Origin: Rhynchonema sp. JSB1_4
Taxonomy: Eukaryota; Nematoda; Chromadorea; Monhysterida; Xyalidae
Length of the DNA: 64,000 bases
Direction of reading: 5' to 3'
Assembly (NCBI GenBank): GCA_030248065.1
Contig: JASAMV010007963.1
Coordinates: 124,001-188,000 of the forward strand
Shown: positions 11,456 through 22,562 of the stretch, in pieces
How positions within the stretch are numbered: position 1 is the first letter of the stretch
Layout: every line of letters starts with the position of its first letter
Translations under genes and position numbers: made by a program
The notes under the pieces: generated by a model
Told to the model about the DNA's origin: nothing
The model's database searches: none
Seen by the model: the letters and a program-made list of their open reading frames with translations, nothing else

Positions 11456-13756
11456 ATGTCGAATACAGCCTTATCAATTCTATATCGCTATCATGACACC
11501 GATGCAGCGCCGTGCGCTCTCGAAAGCAACCTCGAGCGAACACCCAACTGCTCCTATCCCGGGCTGGCCGCCGAAATTTTCGATCTGATTCTAACCTATA
11601 CTGGATTCAACTTCACACTCATTCCAATTGTGAATGATTCGGTGACCGACGCACTTGAATTGTTGAAGTCCGGCCAGCATGACACAATGATTCAAGTAAT
11701 AACGCCGAGTCTGAAGCGTATGGAAGAGTACAATTTGACGCCCTCTACACACATCGATGCTTATACGGATATGCCACAAGCTATTGGTAAATTTCAGATG
11801 CAAGTCTCGCGCTGGGGTAATAGTTTTGTCGTGTCAAATCATGTCGTCAAATAAAGTCGTCAAAACAAGCAATATCATACATGAGCCTTAAATGAACGAG
11901 AAAATAATACATGTGTGATTTGGCGACAAAATGTGCTGACATAATTTGACGATATTACTATAAACCCTCTTGCTGTGTCCATGTGGGCAGATGTTCCTAA
12001 ACTGGAATTCAAACGGGGATCTGGGTGCCGACGGCAGTTCGGGATTTCGAATGGTTTTTGCATCTCGATTCTGAGGCACAAACCCGAAACCCATCTCGGA
12101 CAGAGGTGGCCCAGGTGGTGGATCCTTGTGTCTCTTCAGATTCTATTCATCCACTTCCAAACATTGCACTGAGTTCTTGCTCGTCACTTTAATTGATTAC
12201 AATCAGTTCTGTTGAAGGCACTGATCTATCCAACGTTGATTGGATCCCAAAAACCACTTCGTTTGTGAACGTCTACGACATTTACACGTGGCTGTTTGCG
12301 CTGATTCTGTACGCGATTTTGATGCTCTACCGCGCAGCTGATGACAAACTTCACGGGCGAGAAAAACTCGGTCGAAGCTCGCCAACCGCTTTCGCGTTGA
12401 TTTCGTTCCTGTCACTCTACATATTCGGCCTTTATCAATCAGGGCTGTTGACGCAGCTGGTTGTCCCACATCCCAAAAAACAGTTTGAAACATTTGACGA
12501 TCTGGTGCAGTTGTTGGAAAGTGGTCGTGTCAAGATTCTGTCGTATCGCGGAGCACCGAATTGGCATGAAACTGATGCGAAGACTGACCGGCTCAAAGTG
12601 AGCGTTCTTCAGTAGCTCTCGACTGTTTCTGCCGGAGTTTTCCATATAAACGCCCACGGGGCTCTATTAAGAAAAAGGTGAAAAATCGGCGCTGTTGTTT
12701 CAAACATTTAGGAAAACTTCTTACCACAAATAGGAGCCCCAGGGCACCATACTCGGGAGGGAGGCTGTGTATGGAAAACTCCGTTACTTAGTAGTTTTTA
12801 CTTGGTCTTGGAAGGTTGGGAACTTTGGTGTCTTCGATATTTTGCATACTGATTTCGACTGCAAGTAGCCTAATAGCGGTTAATTATTCGTGTGGGAGTA
12901 ATCTTACGCTGGAAGTGGTTAAAAATACGGCTGGAGCAGAATTTGCATTTGGCTTGCCGAACCGTCGTGCTGTTGGCAGTGGCCCCGGGGCCGTGAATTT
13001 GGTGCGGCGCCTTGATTTCAGGCCACATTCGTCGACAATCCGCCAGTTTTGGCGCCAAAGCCAGTCAACTTTCTGGATTACCGGACCGAAATCGAATCCG
13101 GCAAACTGGTCGGTGTTGCAAACGAGTTTTGGCCGTTTGTGGTCGCCGGCAGAATGTGCCACGCTCGATACGTGCCACTGCCGCTGCCGGTGGACCGCGA
13201 CGCCATTGTGTTTGGACCGAAGACTCCAAGGTAACTAGCGGTTGTTCGCGTAAATGTCAGACATATGTACCTATAGGATGCAATTTGCGCTCGCAAACGC
13301 AAAATGGAATTTAACATTTGGATGGCAGGAGCAACCAATCGACTCCCCAAGTCAGGGTCGAGTAAGACGATGTCCCACATTTGTCCCCCATAATCAAACG
13401 CGGTCGATGGGGTTGTGTTGACCAGCAGCATTAACCATTTGACACTGAACTCACGCTTCAGGTCAATCATCGACGCGTTTGATGAGGTAATTGCCCAAAA
13501 CCAACAAGTGTTCCAAATTATGCACCGGCGTTACATGCAAATGTTGCTGAATAGTCGACAAACTCTGTCGGATTGTCACACCGCGGACGCGGATGTGTCA
13601 CGAACAATGGCCGCGGTCGATTTTGCAGGAATAATCGCAGTACTTGTAGTCGGATTGCTTGTTGCATTGGTGGTATTTGTAATCGAATATCTGATTTCGC
13701 TTTACTCAAGCGCAGCAAGTCAGAGACTCGAGCCAGGCCTAACACTAAACAGCTGA
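11456..13756 (+). CDS. Ionotropic-receptor-like protein A, no M2 pore loop
   Basis: Four exons join in phase: 11456-11786, 12218-12597, 13022-13230 and 13462-13756, giving 404 residues. Residues 1-110 are a ligand-binding S1-like lobe (GLAAEIFDLIL, then HDTMIQVITPSLKR, the position where iGluRs carry the ligand Arg). Residues 132-149 form M1 and 168-192 an M3-like helix ending YQSGLLTQLV, in the place of SYTANLAAFL. Residues 194-360 are an S2-like lobe, and 361-384 form M4. Only 18 charged residues separate M1 and M3, both in one exon, so the re-entrant M2 loop is absent rather than missed. There is no amino-terminal domain and no signal peptide at this ATG; an upstream exon is possible. This is likely a plasma-membrane chemoreceptor-like or modulatory subunit. 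Exon 2 is nearly identical to that of gene B. Confidence 0.8.
11819..11968. mobile_element. MITE of the GTCGTCAA family, in intron 1 of receptor A
   Basis: The ends are complementary: TAATAGTTTTGTCGTGTCAA at the left and TTTGACGATATTACTATAA at the right. Related copies lie at about 33513-33660, 45076-45186, 48650-48772, 55323-55468 and, partially, 17920-18002. Most are in introns, and the flanks carry a recurring word like CTAATAGT or TATAAGCCC. Confidence 0.65.
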
Positions 13757-14018
13757 TCGTTATTTTTCTACTACTACACGTCTCGATGAAATACCTACTT
13801 GTCGATGTTTCGTTTCATCATCTGTAAATTTGTCACGCACACAGACAATTGCGATAAAAATGGAAGATATTATGTGCGTTGTGTATCCAGTTTGTCACTA
13901 AAGAGTCTCCGCCACATATATGCGACCAAAACCAATCTCATTGAAACTTGGCACGATAACTGGGCTTGGTCCAAAACACTCACGGTCAAGAAAATTTTTT
14001 CCCATAATCAGCTTCCTG

Positions 14019-15011
14019 CAGGGTTGGGCAAAAAAATTTTTTTTTGGAAAAAAAATTTTGTTTAAAGAAAAAAGGTTTTTGAAAAATTTTTTGTGTTAAA
14101 AAAATTTTTTTTTAAATTTTTTCGGGGAACAAAATGTTATAAAACGTCCAAAAATGGCTTTTTTTGGGGGATATTTTTTGCCATTTTTTCTCAAGGGTCG
14201 AAAAATTTTCTTCACAAAATCACCTTTGGGGCATGTATTTCGTATCTAAGATGCCCCAAATGATGGTATTATATTGCCACAAACATAGAGAAAAACAACA
14301 AAAAAAACAAAAAAGAAGAAAAAAAAAAAAAAAAAAACAAAATACCTTACCGCGATACATGGGACACAGTATGCGTGTACCTACATGGTACTTCGATGTC
14401 ATACCCCATCAGGTCGGTCATATATGACTGATTCAACTACCCGACAAGTATTTGTACAGCTTATATTCTTAATTCTGTGTGGTTTATGAGTGAATCTTGG
14501 TAGTTCGACCATAAACTGTTGTGTCTGATACCTGATACCACAGAGCAGCAATCATTGGTCCATATCAAGCACAGACTGTTGGATCGCACCGAAATGACGT
14601 AAACACCCTTCATAAGTGATGCAAACCAAGGGTGGAATTTTCGAAACGGTGTAAAGGTCAGTTGGGCGTAAATGTCGGTGTAAAGTTCGGTCGAAAGCTC
14701 GGTCGGCGTAGCTCGGTGTAAACGTGAAACATTGCCTGTTATTAACGTGGAATGTTTCACGTTTACACCGAGGTCTATCACACTGAGCTGTCGACCGAGC
14801 TTTCCACCGACCTTTACACCCAACTCACCTTTACACCGTTTCGAAAATATCACCCATAGTCACAAAAGTGACTTGTCAATTAAAGTTGCATTTTCGCGTT
14901 TTTGCGCGTTTTTTAGGCAAATTTGGTAAAATTTCCCCGAATCTCAGACTTTAAAAAAATTTTCAAATTATTTTTTAAAAAAAACTTTTTAAAAATTTTT
15001 TTCCAACCCTG
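14019..15011. mobile_element. hAT-like non-autonomous element (copy 2) with nested foldback
   Basis: The ends are CAGGGTTGGG and CCAACCCTG. They are flanked by a perfect 8-bp duplication, GCTTCCTG, at 14011-14018 and 15012-15019. Subterminal A/T homopolymer blocks match copy 1 at 526-1304. The interior carries a 224-bp foldback (14631-14854) as a nested insertion or internal module. No transposase is visible. Confidence 0.85.
14631..14854. mobile_element. 224-bp foldback element (copy 1)
   Basis: This is a near-complete palindrome from GGTGGAATTTTCGAAACGG to CCGTTTCGAAAATATCACC. It is almost identical, in inverted orientation, to 29507-29730. It is built from repeated words such as GGTGTAAAGGTC and GCTCGGT. 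It lies inside hAT-like copy 2. Confidence 0.8.
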
Positions 15012-15114
15012 GCTTCCTGTCGGAGCCCGGAGGACTGAAAGGTATAAAGTTTTGACCCTACCTCCGCACTTTGAAATTAAAATACCGATCTGTTTCGCAT
15101 GTTCCTTGTGTGCA

Positions 15115-16423
15115 GTTTGGTCACCAATGTTTTATAAACGCTTTGGCTCCAATTTAGGACCATATTCACTGTTTTGGCACAACCACAGCTCGCGCTATTT
15201 TTCCAAAACCACGTACATTTGAGAAAAAAATTTTTCCGTTGTATTTTTCGACCATATAGAGAGCGCACAGAGCTTTACTATAAAGCAGGTAAAAACGCCC
15301 ATTTATCACGCTATACAAGCGATCCAAGACCGATTTTCCATCGCTGCTAAGTTTCGACAAAAGCTCGCTCAACAGTCTCAGATTTTTTGCCTTTCTCTGG
15401 GGACCCAAGGCACACTTCTGTGTCATATTTTCCTATTTTAATAACAATGTACCGAGGTGACATATAGCACGCCAGATAGTAAAAATATAATTGTTGCTAA
15501 CTATGTGCAAATTTCTGTTGGTTCATCTGTATCCTTGGAGGTAGTAGCAACAAATGAATTTTACACAAACTTCATAGTTTTAGCAAATTTTCGCTTCCGT
15601 TATGTTTATAGCCTACACACAGTTGTGATGGAAGTGTGATATTTACTGTCCTATGAAGCCCTAATGTTATTGTTGTTCATCGATCAAAATCCAAAATTCT
15701 AGCTCTGACGTATCTTGAGAAAAGTCGTGTTCATTGCGGTCCATGCGTTGGACTTGGAACTACAACCGGCCTTATAACCGGACCAACGTCTACGGCGCCT
15801 TCAATTGAACGACTTCTGCCCAAGATACGTTAAGGCTACAATCTTGGATTTTGATCGATAAACAACAATAACATTGGGGCTTCATCGGACAGTAAATATG
15901 ACACTTCCATCACAACTGTGGGTAGGATATAAATATGACCGAAGGGAAAATTTGGTAAAATTATGAATTTTGTGTAAAATTCATTTGTTACTCGTACCTC
16001 GAAGGATGCAGATGAACCAACATAGATTTGCACATAATTAACAACAATTATATTTGTACTATCGGGCGTGCCATATGTCACCTCCGTATATTGTTATTAA
16101 AATAGGAAAATATGACACAGAAGCGTGCCCTGGGTCCCCAGAAAAACGCAAAAAGCTTAGGCTCTCCACAGTTGAGTGAGCTTTTGTTGAAACTTATCAG
16201 CGATGGGAAATCGGTCTTGGATCGCTTGTATAGCGTGATAAATGGGCTTTTTACCTGCTATATAGTAAAGCTCTGTGCGCTCTCTATATGGCCAAAAAAA
16301 CGGAAAATTTTTTTCTGAAATGTACGTGGTTTTGAAAAAATAGCACGAGCTGTGGTAGTACCAAAAAAATGAATATGGTCCTAAATTGGAGCCAAGGCGT
16401 TTATGAAACATTTGTGACCAAAC
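15115..16423. repeat. 1.3-kb imperfect palindrome
   Basis: The left arm (15115-~15755) and right arm (~15780-16423) are inverted copies of each other along almost their whole length. The outer ends are GTTTGGTCACCAATG and CATTTGTGACCAAAC. Paired landmarks include TTTATAAACGCTTTGGCTCC with its right-arm counterpart, and TGTCATATTTTCCTATTTT with AAAATAGGAAAATATGACA. The left arm keeps an 86-codon open frame on the minus strand (15166-15426). A broken partner lies in the right arm (16112-16318), which I do not take as a gene. There is no clear target duplication. It sits 321 bp upstream of receptor gene B. Confidence 0.85.
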
Positions 16424-16743
16424 GGCATCCGTGGCTTTGTGTACACCACAGTATCTGTTAAATCGCTCCTTGGTTTGGAGTGAGTTTCTGGCTTTAAACC
16501 TACTGTATGCACACTTGCTGTCTGTTTACCGTTCTGATTCAGAGGTTTGTTTTCTCTGAGCAAACACAATTTATTTGTTTGCACAAGTTTCAAGTTTCAA
16601 TTTTCAAACACCAGACCAAACTGTATCGGTAAACTAAATTTAATTGCACAAAACTTATGCCCGTGTCAAAGTGCAAATGTACTCACAGTATCTTGTTCTG
16701 TTGCTCATAAAGGTTCCGGTAGTCGCTCAAACGACAGTACAGT

Positions 16744-19244
16744 ATGTCCAAATCAAGCCTATCAATTCTATACCGATATCATGACATCGAATCAGCACCG
16801 TGTGGTCTAGAAAGCACACTTGAAACAACGCAATATTGCCCGCATCCCGGATTATCCGCAGAAATTTTTCATCTAATTCTCGCCCATATAGGATTGAACT
16901 ACACTCTCATCCCAATAGCAAACGTTTCGTTAAACGACGCGCTTAAACTGCTTAAACAAGGGAAGCATGACACAATGGTTCAAGTCATATCGCCGACATT
17001 GAAACGTTTGCAAAAGTATAATTTGTCACAAACTACGCACATCGATACTTATACGGATACGCCGAAAGCTATCGGTAAGTCTCAATCCTATATTTGTTGA
17101 AAAGAACCTTGGTCTAGGTTGTCAGTTTTTGGTTCACATCAGTGGTGCCGAGACTAACCCAGACATCAGTCCGAGTTGGACCGAGTTTCATTCGTGATTT
17201 AAGCGGCACTTTTTCCCAGTTCCGTATATGGTGTCATTTATTCATGGGGAGCCGCAACAGGCACTTTTTACGCGCACGTTTACTCATTTGAATAACTTTT
17301 GTCCATTTCTGTTGAAGGCACTGATCTATCCAACGTTGATTGGATCCCAAAAACCACTTCGTTTGTGAACGTCTACGACATTTACACGTGGCTGTTTGCG
17401 CTGATTCTATACGCGATTTTGATGCTCTACCGCGCAGCTGATGACAAACTTCACGGGCGAGAAAAACTCGGTCGAAGCTCGCCAACCGCTTTCGTGTTGA
17501 TTTCGTTCCTGTCACTCTACATATTCGGCCTTTATCAATCAGGGCTGTTGACGCAGCTGGTTGTCCCACATCCCAAAAAACAGTTTGAAACATTTGACGA
17601 TCTGGTGCAGTTGTTGGAAAGTGGTCGTGTAAAGATTCTGTCGTATCGCGGAGCACCGACTTGGCATGAACCTGATGCGAAAACTGATCGGCTCAAAGTG
17701 AGTATTTTCTTGTTGCATTTTTATGCATCTGGTTATGTAAATTTTTACCTTTTTGATTTTGGCATGTTTGGCGGCACTGATTGCGGCTGGAAGCAGTGTA
17801 AAAGCTGTTCATGACTCGTGTGAGAACAATTTTTACACAGGTCAAAGTGATAAGTGGCTCAAAGTAGGCTGCAAAATACGACTGATGCAACAATTTGGAC
17901 TCACATTCACGTGTAATGATAAGGTCGTCAACTCAGCCATAACGCCATCCATTTGTTTCTTGCGCTCTTTCGGGTCTGCTTGAGTTGACGACTAAACAAT
18001 TGGACAAAATTTGCATGTGCTCGTAGCACTACCCATAAAATTTATTTTGTGCAACGGTTCAATCTCAGGGACAGGTTAAACCTCATCATTCAGAGGCCTA
18101 AATCGATAAAAGAGTCAAACTTGCTTGGACTAATTCGGCCGAGCCTGAAAAACTGGGCCTGAAAAAGTTAGGTCTGACGCTCCAGGGCAGAAAGGTCGCG
18201 GAATATATACGTAAAATGTAATTTGGTCAGGCCACGTTCGCCGACAATCCGCCGATTTGGGCGCCAAAACCTGTCAACTTTCTGGATTACCGGACCGAAA
18301 TCGAATCCGGCAAACTGATCGGTGTTGCAAACGAGTTTTGGCCGTTTGTAGTCGCCGGCAGAATGTGCCACGCTCGATATGTGCCACTGCCGCTGCCGGT
18401 GGACCGCGACGCCATTGTGTTTGGACCGAAGACTCCAAGGTGATGCAAATTCAAGACACGCATGGAGTGGAATCCTGGAAAAGAGCTGATTGCGCGTATT
18501 AACGAGTGAAGTTTGCGAAACTCAGAAAAACGTTTAAAGCAACGCGATAGAATTGCGAGATCTAATTGCGCAATCGGGTTCGTGCGTGCCTAATGAATAA
18601 CGCGCATGATGCAACTTTCAGCTGCTTGATCCTAACGGCAGAACTGTTCAACGCACGCTCCTGTTGCTAGGGATCTACTGCAGGGAGCGTACAATTGGAT
18701 TGCGCGATCCGATTGCGCAATCGAAATGCGCAAGCACAATCACTACGCGCAAACTACGATCGCTCTGGAGTGAGGAGCAACAGTAACGGTGTAGTGAGAT
18801 TATCTCAATGTTCGATCCAAGCGAAAACTGTTGATAAATGTTTTTAGCTCAGTGATTGACGTTGGCAACAGGAAAACGAAAGCTGCATCTTAGTCCTCCC
18901 AGAGAAGACCATGATGCGCATCATTCAACAAGAAATTGTCTGCAGCTGGATATTGTTATAGGTCAATTATCGACGCGTTTGACGAGGTGATCGCTCAAAA
19001 CCAACAAGTGTTCCACATTATGCATCGGCGTTACATGCAAATGTTGCTGAATGGTCGACAGATTCTGTCGGATTGTAACATCGCCGACGAAGCGGGCTCG
19101 CGGACTATGACCGTGGTTGATTTTGTTGGAATAATCTCAGTGCTGGTTGTTGGACTGCTTATTGCAATGGGGGTGTTCGTAATCGAATGTCTTTGTTCGT
19201 TTTATGCAAGCGCAGTAAGTCAGACGCCCACTCAACCTTCCTGA
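16744..19244 (+). CDS. Ionotropic-receptor-like protein B, no M2 pore loop
   Basis: Exons 16744-17074, 17318-17697, 18231-18439 and 18962-19244 join in phase, giving 400 residues. The domain plan is the same as gene A: an S1 lobe, M1 (YTWLFALILYAILMLY), a short charged linker, an M3-like helix ending YQSGLLTQLV, an S2 lobe and M4 (VLVVGLLIAMGVFVIE). Exon 1 has diverged clearly from gene A. Exon 2 differs from A at about 7 of 380 bases, and exon 3 is also very close. An AATAAA lies at 19272-19277, just after the stop. As in the other copies, no signal peptide is encoded at this start. The intron between exons 3 and 4 holds one half of an inverted repeat pair (18640-18780). Confidence 0.8.
18640..18780. 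repeat. Inverted repeat partner of 21265-21410
   Basis: About 140 bp, including ATTGCGCAATCGAAATGCGC and GGGATCTACTGCAGGGAGCG, recur in reverse complement at 21265-21410 with few changes. The near-palindromic core TTGCGCAATC is repeated. It lies in an intron of receptor B, with the partner in the downstream intergenic repeat cluster. No coding capacity. Confidence 0.7.
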
Positions 19245-19334
19245 GCTAAAAGTACGCATAGTTTTGCAAAGAATAAAATCTAGATGTTCTCTGAATGTTT
19301 CTTTTGGCCGTGTGGTGACGTTGTGCGAAAAATT

Positions 19335-19830
19335 TGTTGTGGTCTTATTGCCAGCCACTGGGGGTAGCCCTGACGAGGGCTGTTGGGTTAGGGTAAGTCG
19401 CCTGGTAAAGGTAAAGGTAAAGGCGTTCCGCAGAATTTAGGCTCCGCGAGGGACCTACCAACAACCCGTTGCCGGTGACTCTAATGGGTAGGTGCCTGTT
19501 ACCCGCAGCAATTGCTGCTTCCCATTTACCGAATCCGATTTACCCTTCTCAGGGATGGAAGGCTGCCTTGACCCACGACACCACTTTGATGTTGCTCCGT
19601 CCGCTGGGGGTTGATCCCAGAACTAACCAGGCCAAACACTGCTTAGCCTGCCAGATCGGACGGGGTACACACCAGTGGTTTTAAAAAAAATTTTTTTATT
19701 AAAAAAATTCGTTCCAAAAGTTAAAAAAAATTTTTTTTGTTATTTCAAAATTCGAAAATTTCTTATTTTTTGCTCTAAAAGTGCTATTTTTTGCATAAAA
19801 ATTGCTACTGTTAACCCGACCCTACCATGG
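19335..19830. repeat. SINE-like composite with A/T-rich tail
   Basis: Positions 19335-19405 are the reverse complement of 21825-21895 (GCCAGCCACTGGGG, CCCTGACGAGGGCTG). They are followed by a GGTAAA triplication, then a ~250-bp block whose end, GGGTTGATCCC, resembles a pol III B box. After that come A/T homopolymer blocks (19683-19800) like those inside the hAT-like elements. These look like overlapping retroposon and DNA-element debris. Confidence 0.45.
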
Positions 19831-19913
19831 GTGTATTGGGTGCCATAATCGTTGTTTTGTGGCATCTAGACATAGTGCACACACTCACATGGCCTCTCAT
19901 ATGATTAGACATG

Positions 19914-20191
19914 TATTGGTTGCACAATGACTTTATAAGAATTGGTCAAATTTTTTTCCTGAATCGTAAAGAGGTAAAGTGACGGAGTGGTGACGTTGCG
20001 TTGCGCGATCACACACAAAACACGTAGTAAAGAGAATGTTTCAAACCTGTGCCAGCGTGGTTGATCTGCTGGATTATTTTCAGGTGAAAATGTTTTGTGA
20101 GAATCACAAATAGCACAGTGGTTAAGAGTGACTGAACGTGAAAATCAGGTTTGATTTGATGAATTCTTTTATGGTCATTGTGCGACCAATA
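19914..20191. mobile_element. TA-flanked MITE, TTGGTCGCACAATGAC family, copy 1
   Basis: This is a 278-bp element bounded by TA dinucleotides, with terminal inverted repeats TTGGTTGCACAATGAC and its complement. It is close in sequence to 20303-20580, 20913-21181 and (inverted) 36204-36481. TA flanks suggest Tc1/mariner-type mobilisation. There is no coding sequence. Confidence 0.8.
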
Positions 20192-20302
20192 CATGTGACT
20201 GGGTGGGCATGCATTTATCCATGCAACAGACCCGAAAGTAGTGATTCGGTGTGATATTCACTCTATATTTACACTATTTGTCACATATTTGCATTGGTCG
20301 TG

Positions 20303-20580
20303 TATTGGTCGCACAATGACTTTATAAGAATTGGTCAAATTTTTTTCCTGAATCGTAAAGAGGGAAAGTGACGGGGCAATGACGTTGCGTTGCGTGATCG
20401 CACACAAAACATGTAGTGAAGGGAATGTTTCAGACTTGCGGCAACGTGGTTGATCTGCTAGATTATTTTCAGATGAAAATGTTTTGTGAGAATCACAAAT
20501 AGCACAGTGGTTAAGAGTGACTGAACGTGAAAATCAGGATTGATTTGACGAATTCTTATATAGTCATTGTGCGACCAATA
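20303..20580. mobile_element. TA-flanked MITE, TTGGTCGCACAATGAC family, copy 2
   Basis: It is 278 bp long, with the same ends and interior as copy 1 and the same length. Landmarks such as GACGTTGCGTTGCG and AACGTGGTTGATCTGCT are conserved. Confidence 0.8.
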
Positions 20581-20912
20581 CCAAGAGGCAATAGTTTCAC
20601 CCAAATTTACCGTCTTGAGTGTCACAAAGCCACACCAAGGCACCCACACCACGTGGGGGAAGTGTACGGGTGTGTACCTGACTACTGTTGGTACTCATTG
20701 AGCATTGTTTAGTATTGTTTTCGTGTTGTGAGTGCTTTATATGCAGTTACCACACGTTATGGAAGAAAAATGCCACTATTTTTTGCTTTAGCGCTCATTT
20801 TTTTCGTTTCTGGCAGTTTTTGGCAGGAATAAAAAAATTTTTTTTGGACTAAAAAAATTTGTTTTAAAAAAAAATGGGGTTTGAATAAAAAATTTTTTTT
20901 ATTAACTACTGG

Positions 20913-21181
20913 TATTGGTCGCACAATGACTATATAAGAATTGGTCAAATTTTTTTCCTGAATCGTGAAGAGGGAAAGTGACGGGGCAATGACGTTGCGT
21001 TGCGTGATCGCACACAAAGTATGTAGTAAAGAGAATGTTTCAGACCTGCGGCAACGTGGTTGATCTGCTTGATTATGTTTAGCTGAAAATGTTTTGTCAA
21101 AAATACAAGTAGCATAGTGGTTAAGGTTGAACCTGGAGATCAGGGTAGATGAATTCTGATTTAGTCATTGTGCGACCAATA
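20913..21181. mobile_element. TA-flanked MITE, TTGGTCGCACAATGAC family, copy 3
   Basis: It is 269 bp long, closest to copy 2 in its left half and more diverged in its right half. The ends are intact. It is preceded by an A/T homopolymer block (20827-20902). Confidence 0.8.
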
Positions 21182-21264
21182 CACACGAGCAAACGTGGTA
21201 TGGATGTCGATAGTCATAGTGACTGAAAACTGGAGACCCAAGATCAATCCAGTCAAGATCAAGA

Positions 21265-21410
21265 TCAATCCTCACTCCAGAGCGATCGTAGTTTGCGCGT
21301 AGTGATTGTGCTTGCGCATTTCGATTGCGCAATCGGATTGCGCAATCCAATTGTACGCTCCCTGCAGCAGATCCCTAGCAACAGGAGCGTGCGTTGAACA
21401 GTTCTGCGGA
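21265..21410. repeat. Inverted repeat partner of 18640-18780
   Basis: This is the reverse complement of the repeat in receptor B intron 3, including CGCTCCCTGCAGCAGATCCC and GCGCATTTCGATTGCGCAAT. Confidence 0.7.
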
Positions 21411-21689
21411 AGGAAGCACAAACTTCGTCACGCCCAGCTACCACCTGAGTGCGCAGTGGATAACAGATGGCTAAACACCAGGCCACCTTGCTAGATCAGG
21501 GACTCCCCTTGATAAATCAGGGTTAAGCACATGTCCCCTTGAAATTTGCAAAAATCAGGCAACAACACGTGTTATAACTGAAAAAGTTATAACACATGAA
21601 TATTAACACACGTGTTATAACTGAGAAAGTTATAACACATGAACTTGGTAGTCTTAGGTATATATAGCACTTTAAGAACATTATAATTG

Positions 21690-21900
21690 TCCCCTCGATA
21701 GTCGAATGGTTGAAGCGTTAGACTCACAGCCCAACGCCTCAAGTTCGATACCGCGCAGAGGACACATTAGCCTGATGACGACAACAGGATCCGTTGTCGA
21801 AACGTCGCAATCTCGCCCCACCAGGCGACTTACCCTAACCCAACAGCCCTCGTCAGGGCTAACCCCAGTGGCTGGCAATAAGACCACAACAAATTTTTCG
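21690..21900 (+). repeat. tRNA-like SINE head with hammerhead-like motif
   Basis: Positions ~21692-21762 look tRNA-derived: a 5' CCTC pairs with a 3' GAGG, and AAGTTCGATACC resembles a pol III B box. Just downstream, near 21770-21812, is CTGATGA, then a perfect short stem (GACAAC and GTTGTC), then GAAAC, the order of a hammerhead ribozyme core. The tail matches 19335-19405 in reverse. I take it as a retroposon rather than a functional tRNA, because the anticodon arm is not convincing. Confidence 0.45.
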
Positions 21901-22562
21901 CACAAAAATAAAATCTCAATCTGTGCAAGTATGCCTAGCACTAATGGGCTAATTGCTATTTCTACTCCATACGTTGTCATGTATTACTTGTCTTTGTCCC
22001 GTTTCATCCCATCGTTTGTAAATTTCCCATGCACACCGATTACTTTTATATACAAATGAAAACGTACGTGGCTGCACCGAAAGATCATTAAATATGGGTA
22101 TCCATCTTGTATGTAACATTTTGACAAACAACAGCTGTATTTTCCTGGGGATGTTGTGCATCTTTTTCGTGGGAGTACACATTACGTTCTCTCATGATCA
22201 ACTTCGGACAATAAGTTACAATTAGGTAGAGCAGAGTTGTGTTATACAGATCACCTGGACGTGGACTAGATTTCGGTGTTGAATCCTTGGTTTTGATCGG
22301 AGATGGACTTTCACGATCAGTTTTGACCAGCTCGAAAGTCGCTTTGGCTTCTATATATAATGAACAACTTGCTCAAACGCCGCAACACCTCACAACACGG
22401 TCAAGTTGTGGAGATCCGCGCCATAGCGCATACGTCCGCGACCACGTCTTATTGATACGGCGCAAGGCTGATTGTATGCGAGACTTTATGCTGTGTCAAT
22501 TTTTGTGCTTCACCTGAACTGTGCTAATGAAAGCAGCAGTGAGAAAAGAAAGAAACAGAAAA

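Noticed and set aside
15166..15426. 86-codon minus-strand frame in the left arm of the large palindrome
   Set aside because: The partner copy in the right arm is frameshifted, and the frame matches no family, so it is better explained as repeat sequence.
17234..17656. 140-codon minus-strand frame
   Set aside because: It is antisense to receptor B exon 2; the sense frame carries conserved helices and splice sites.
21692..21762. Possible functional tRNA gene
   Set aside because: Only the acceptor-like ends and a B-box-like word fit; the anticodon arm does not form convincingly, and the tail is that of a retroposon.
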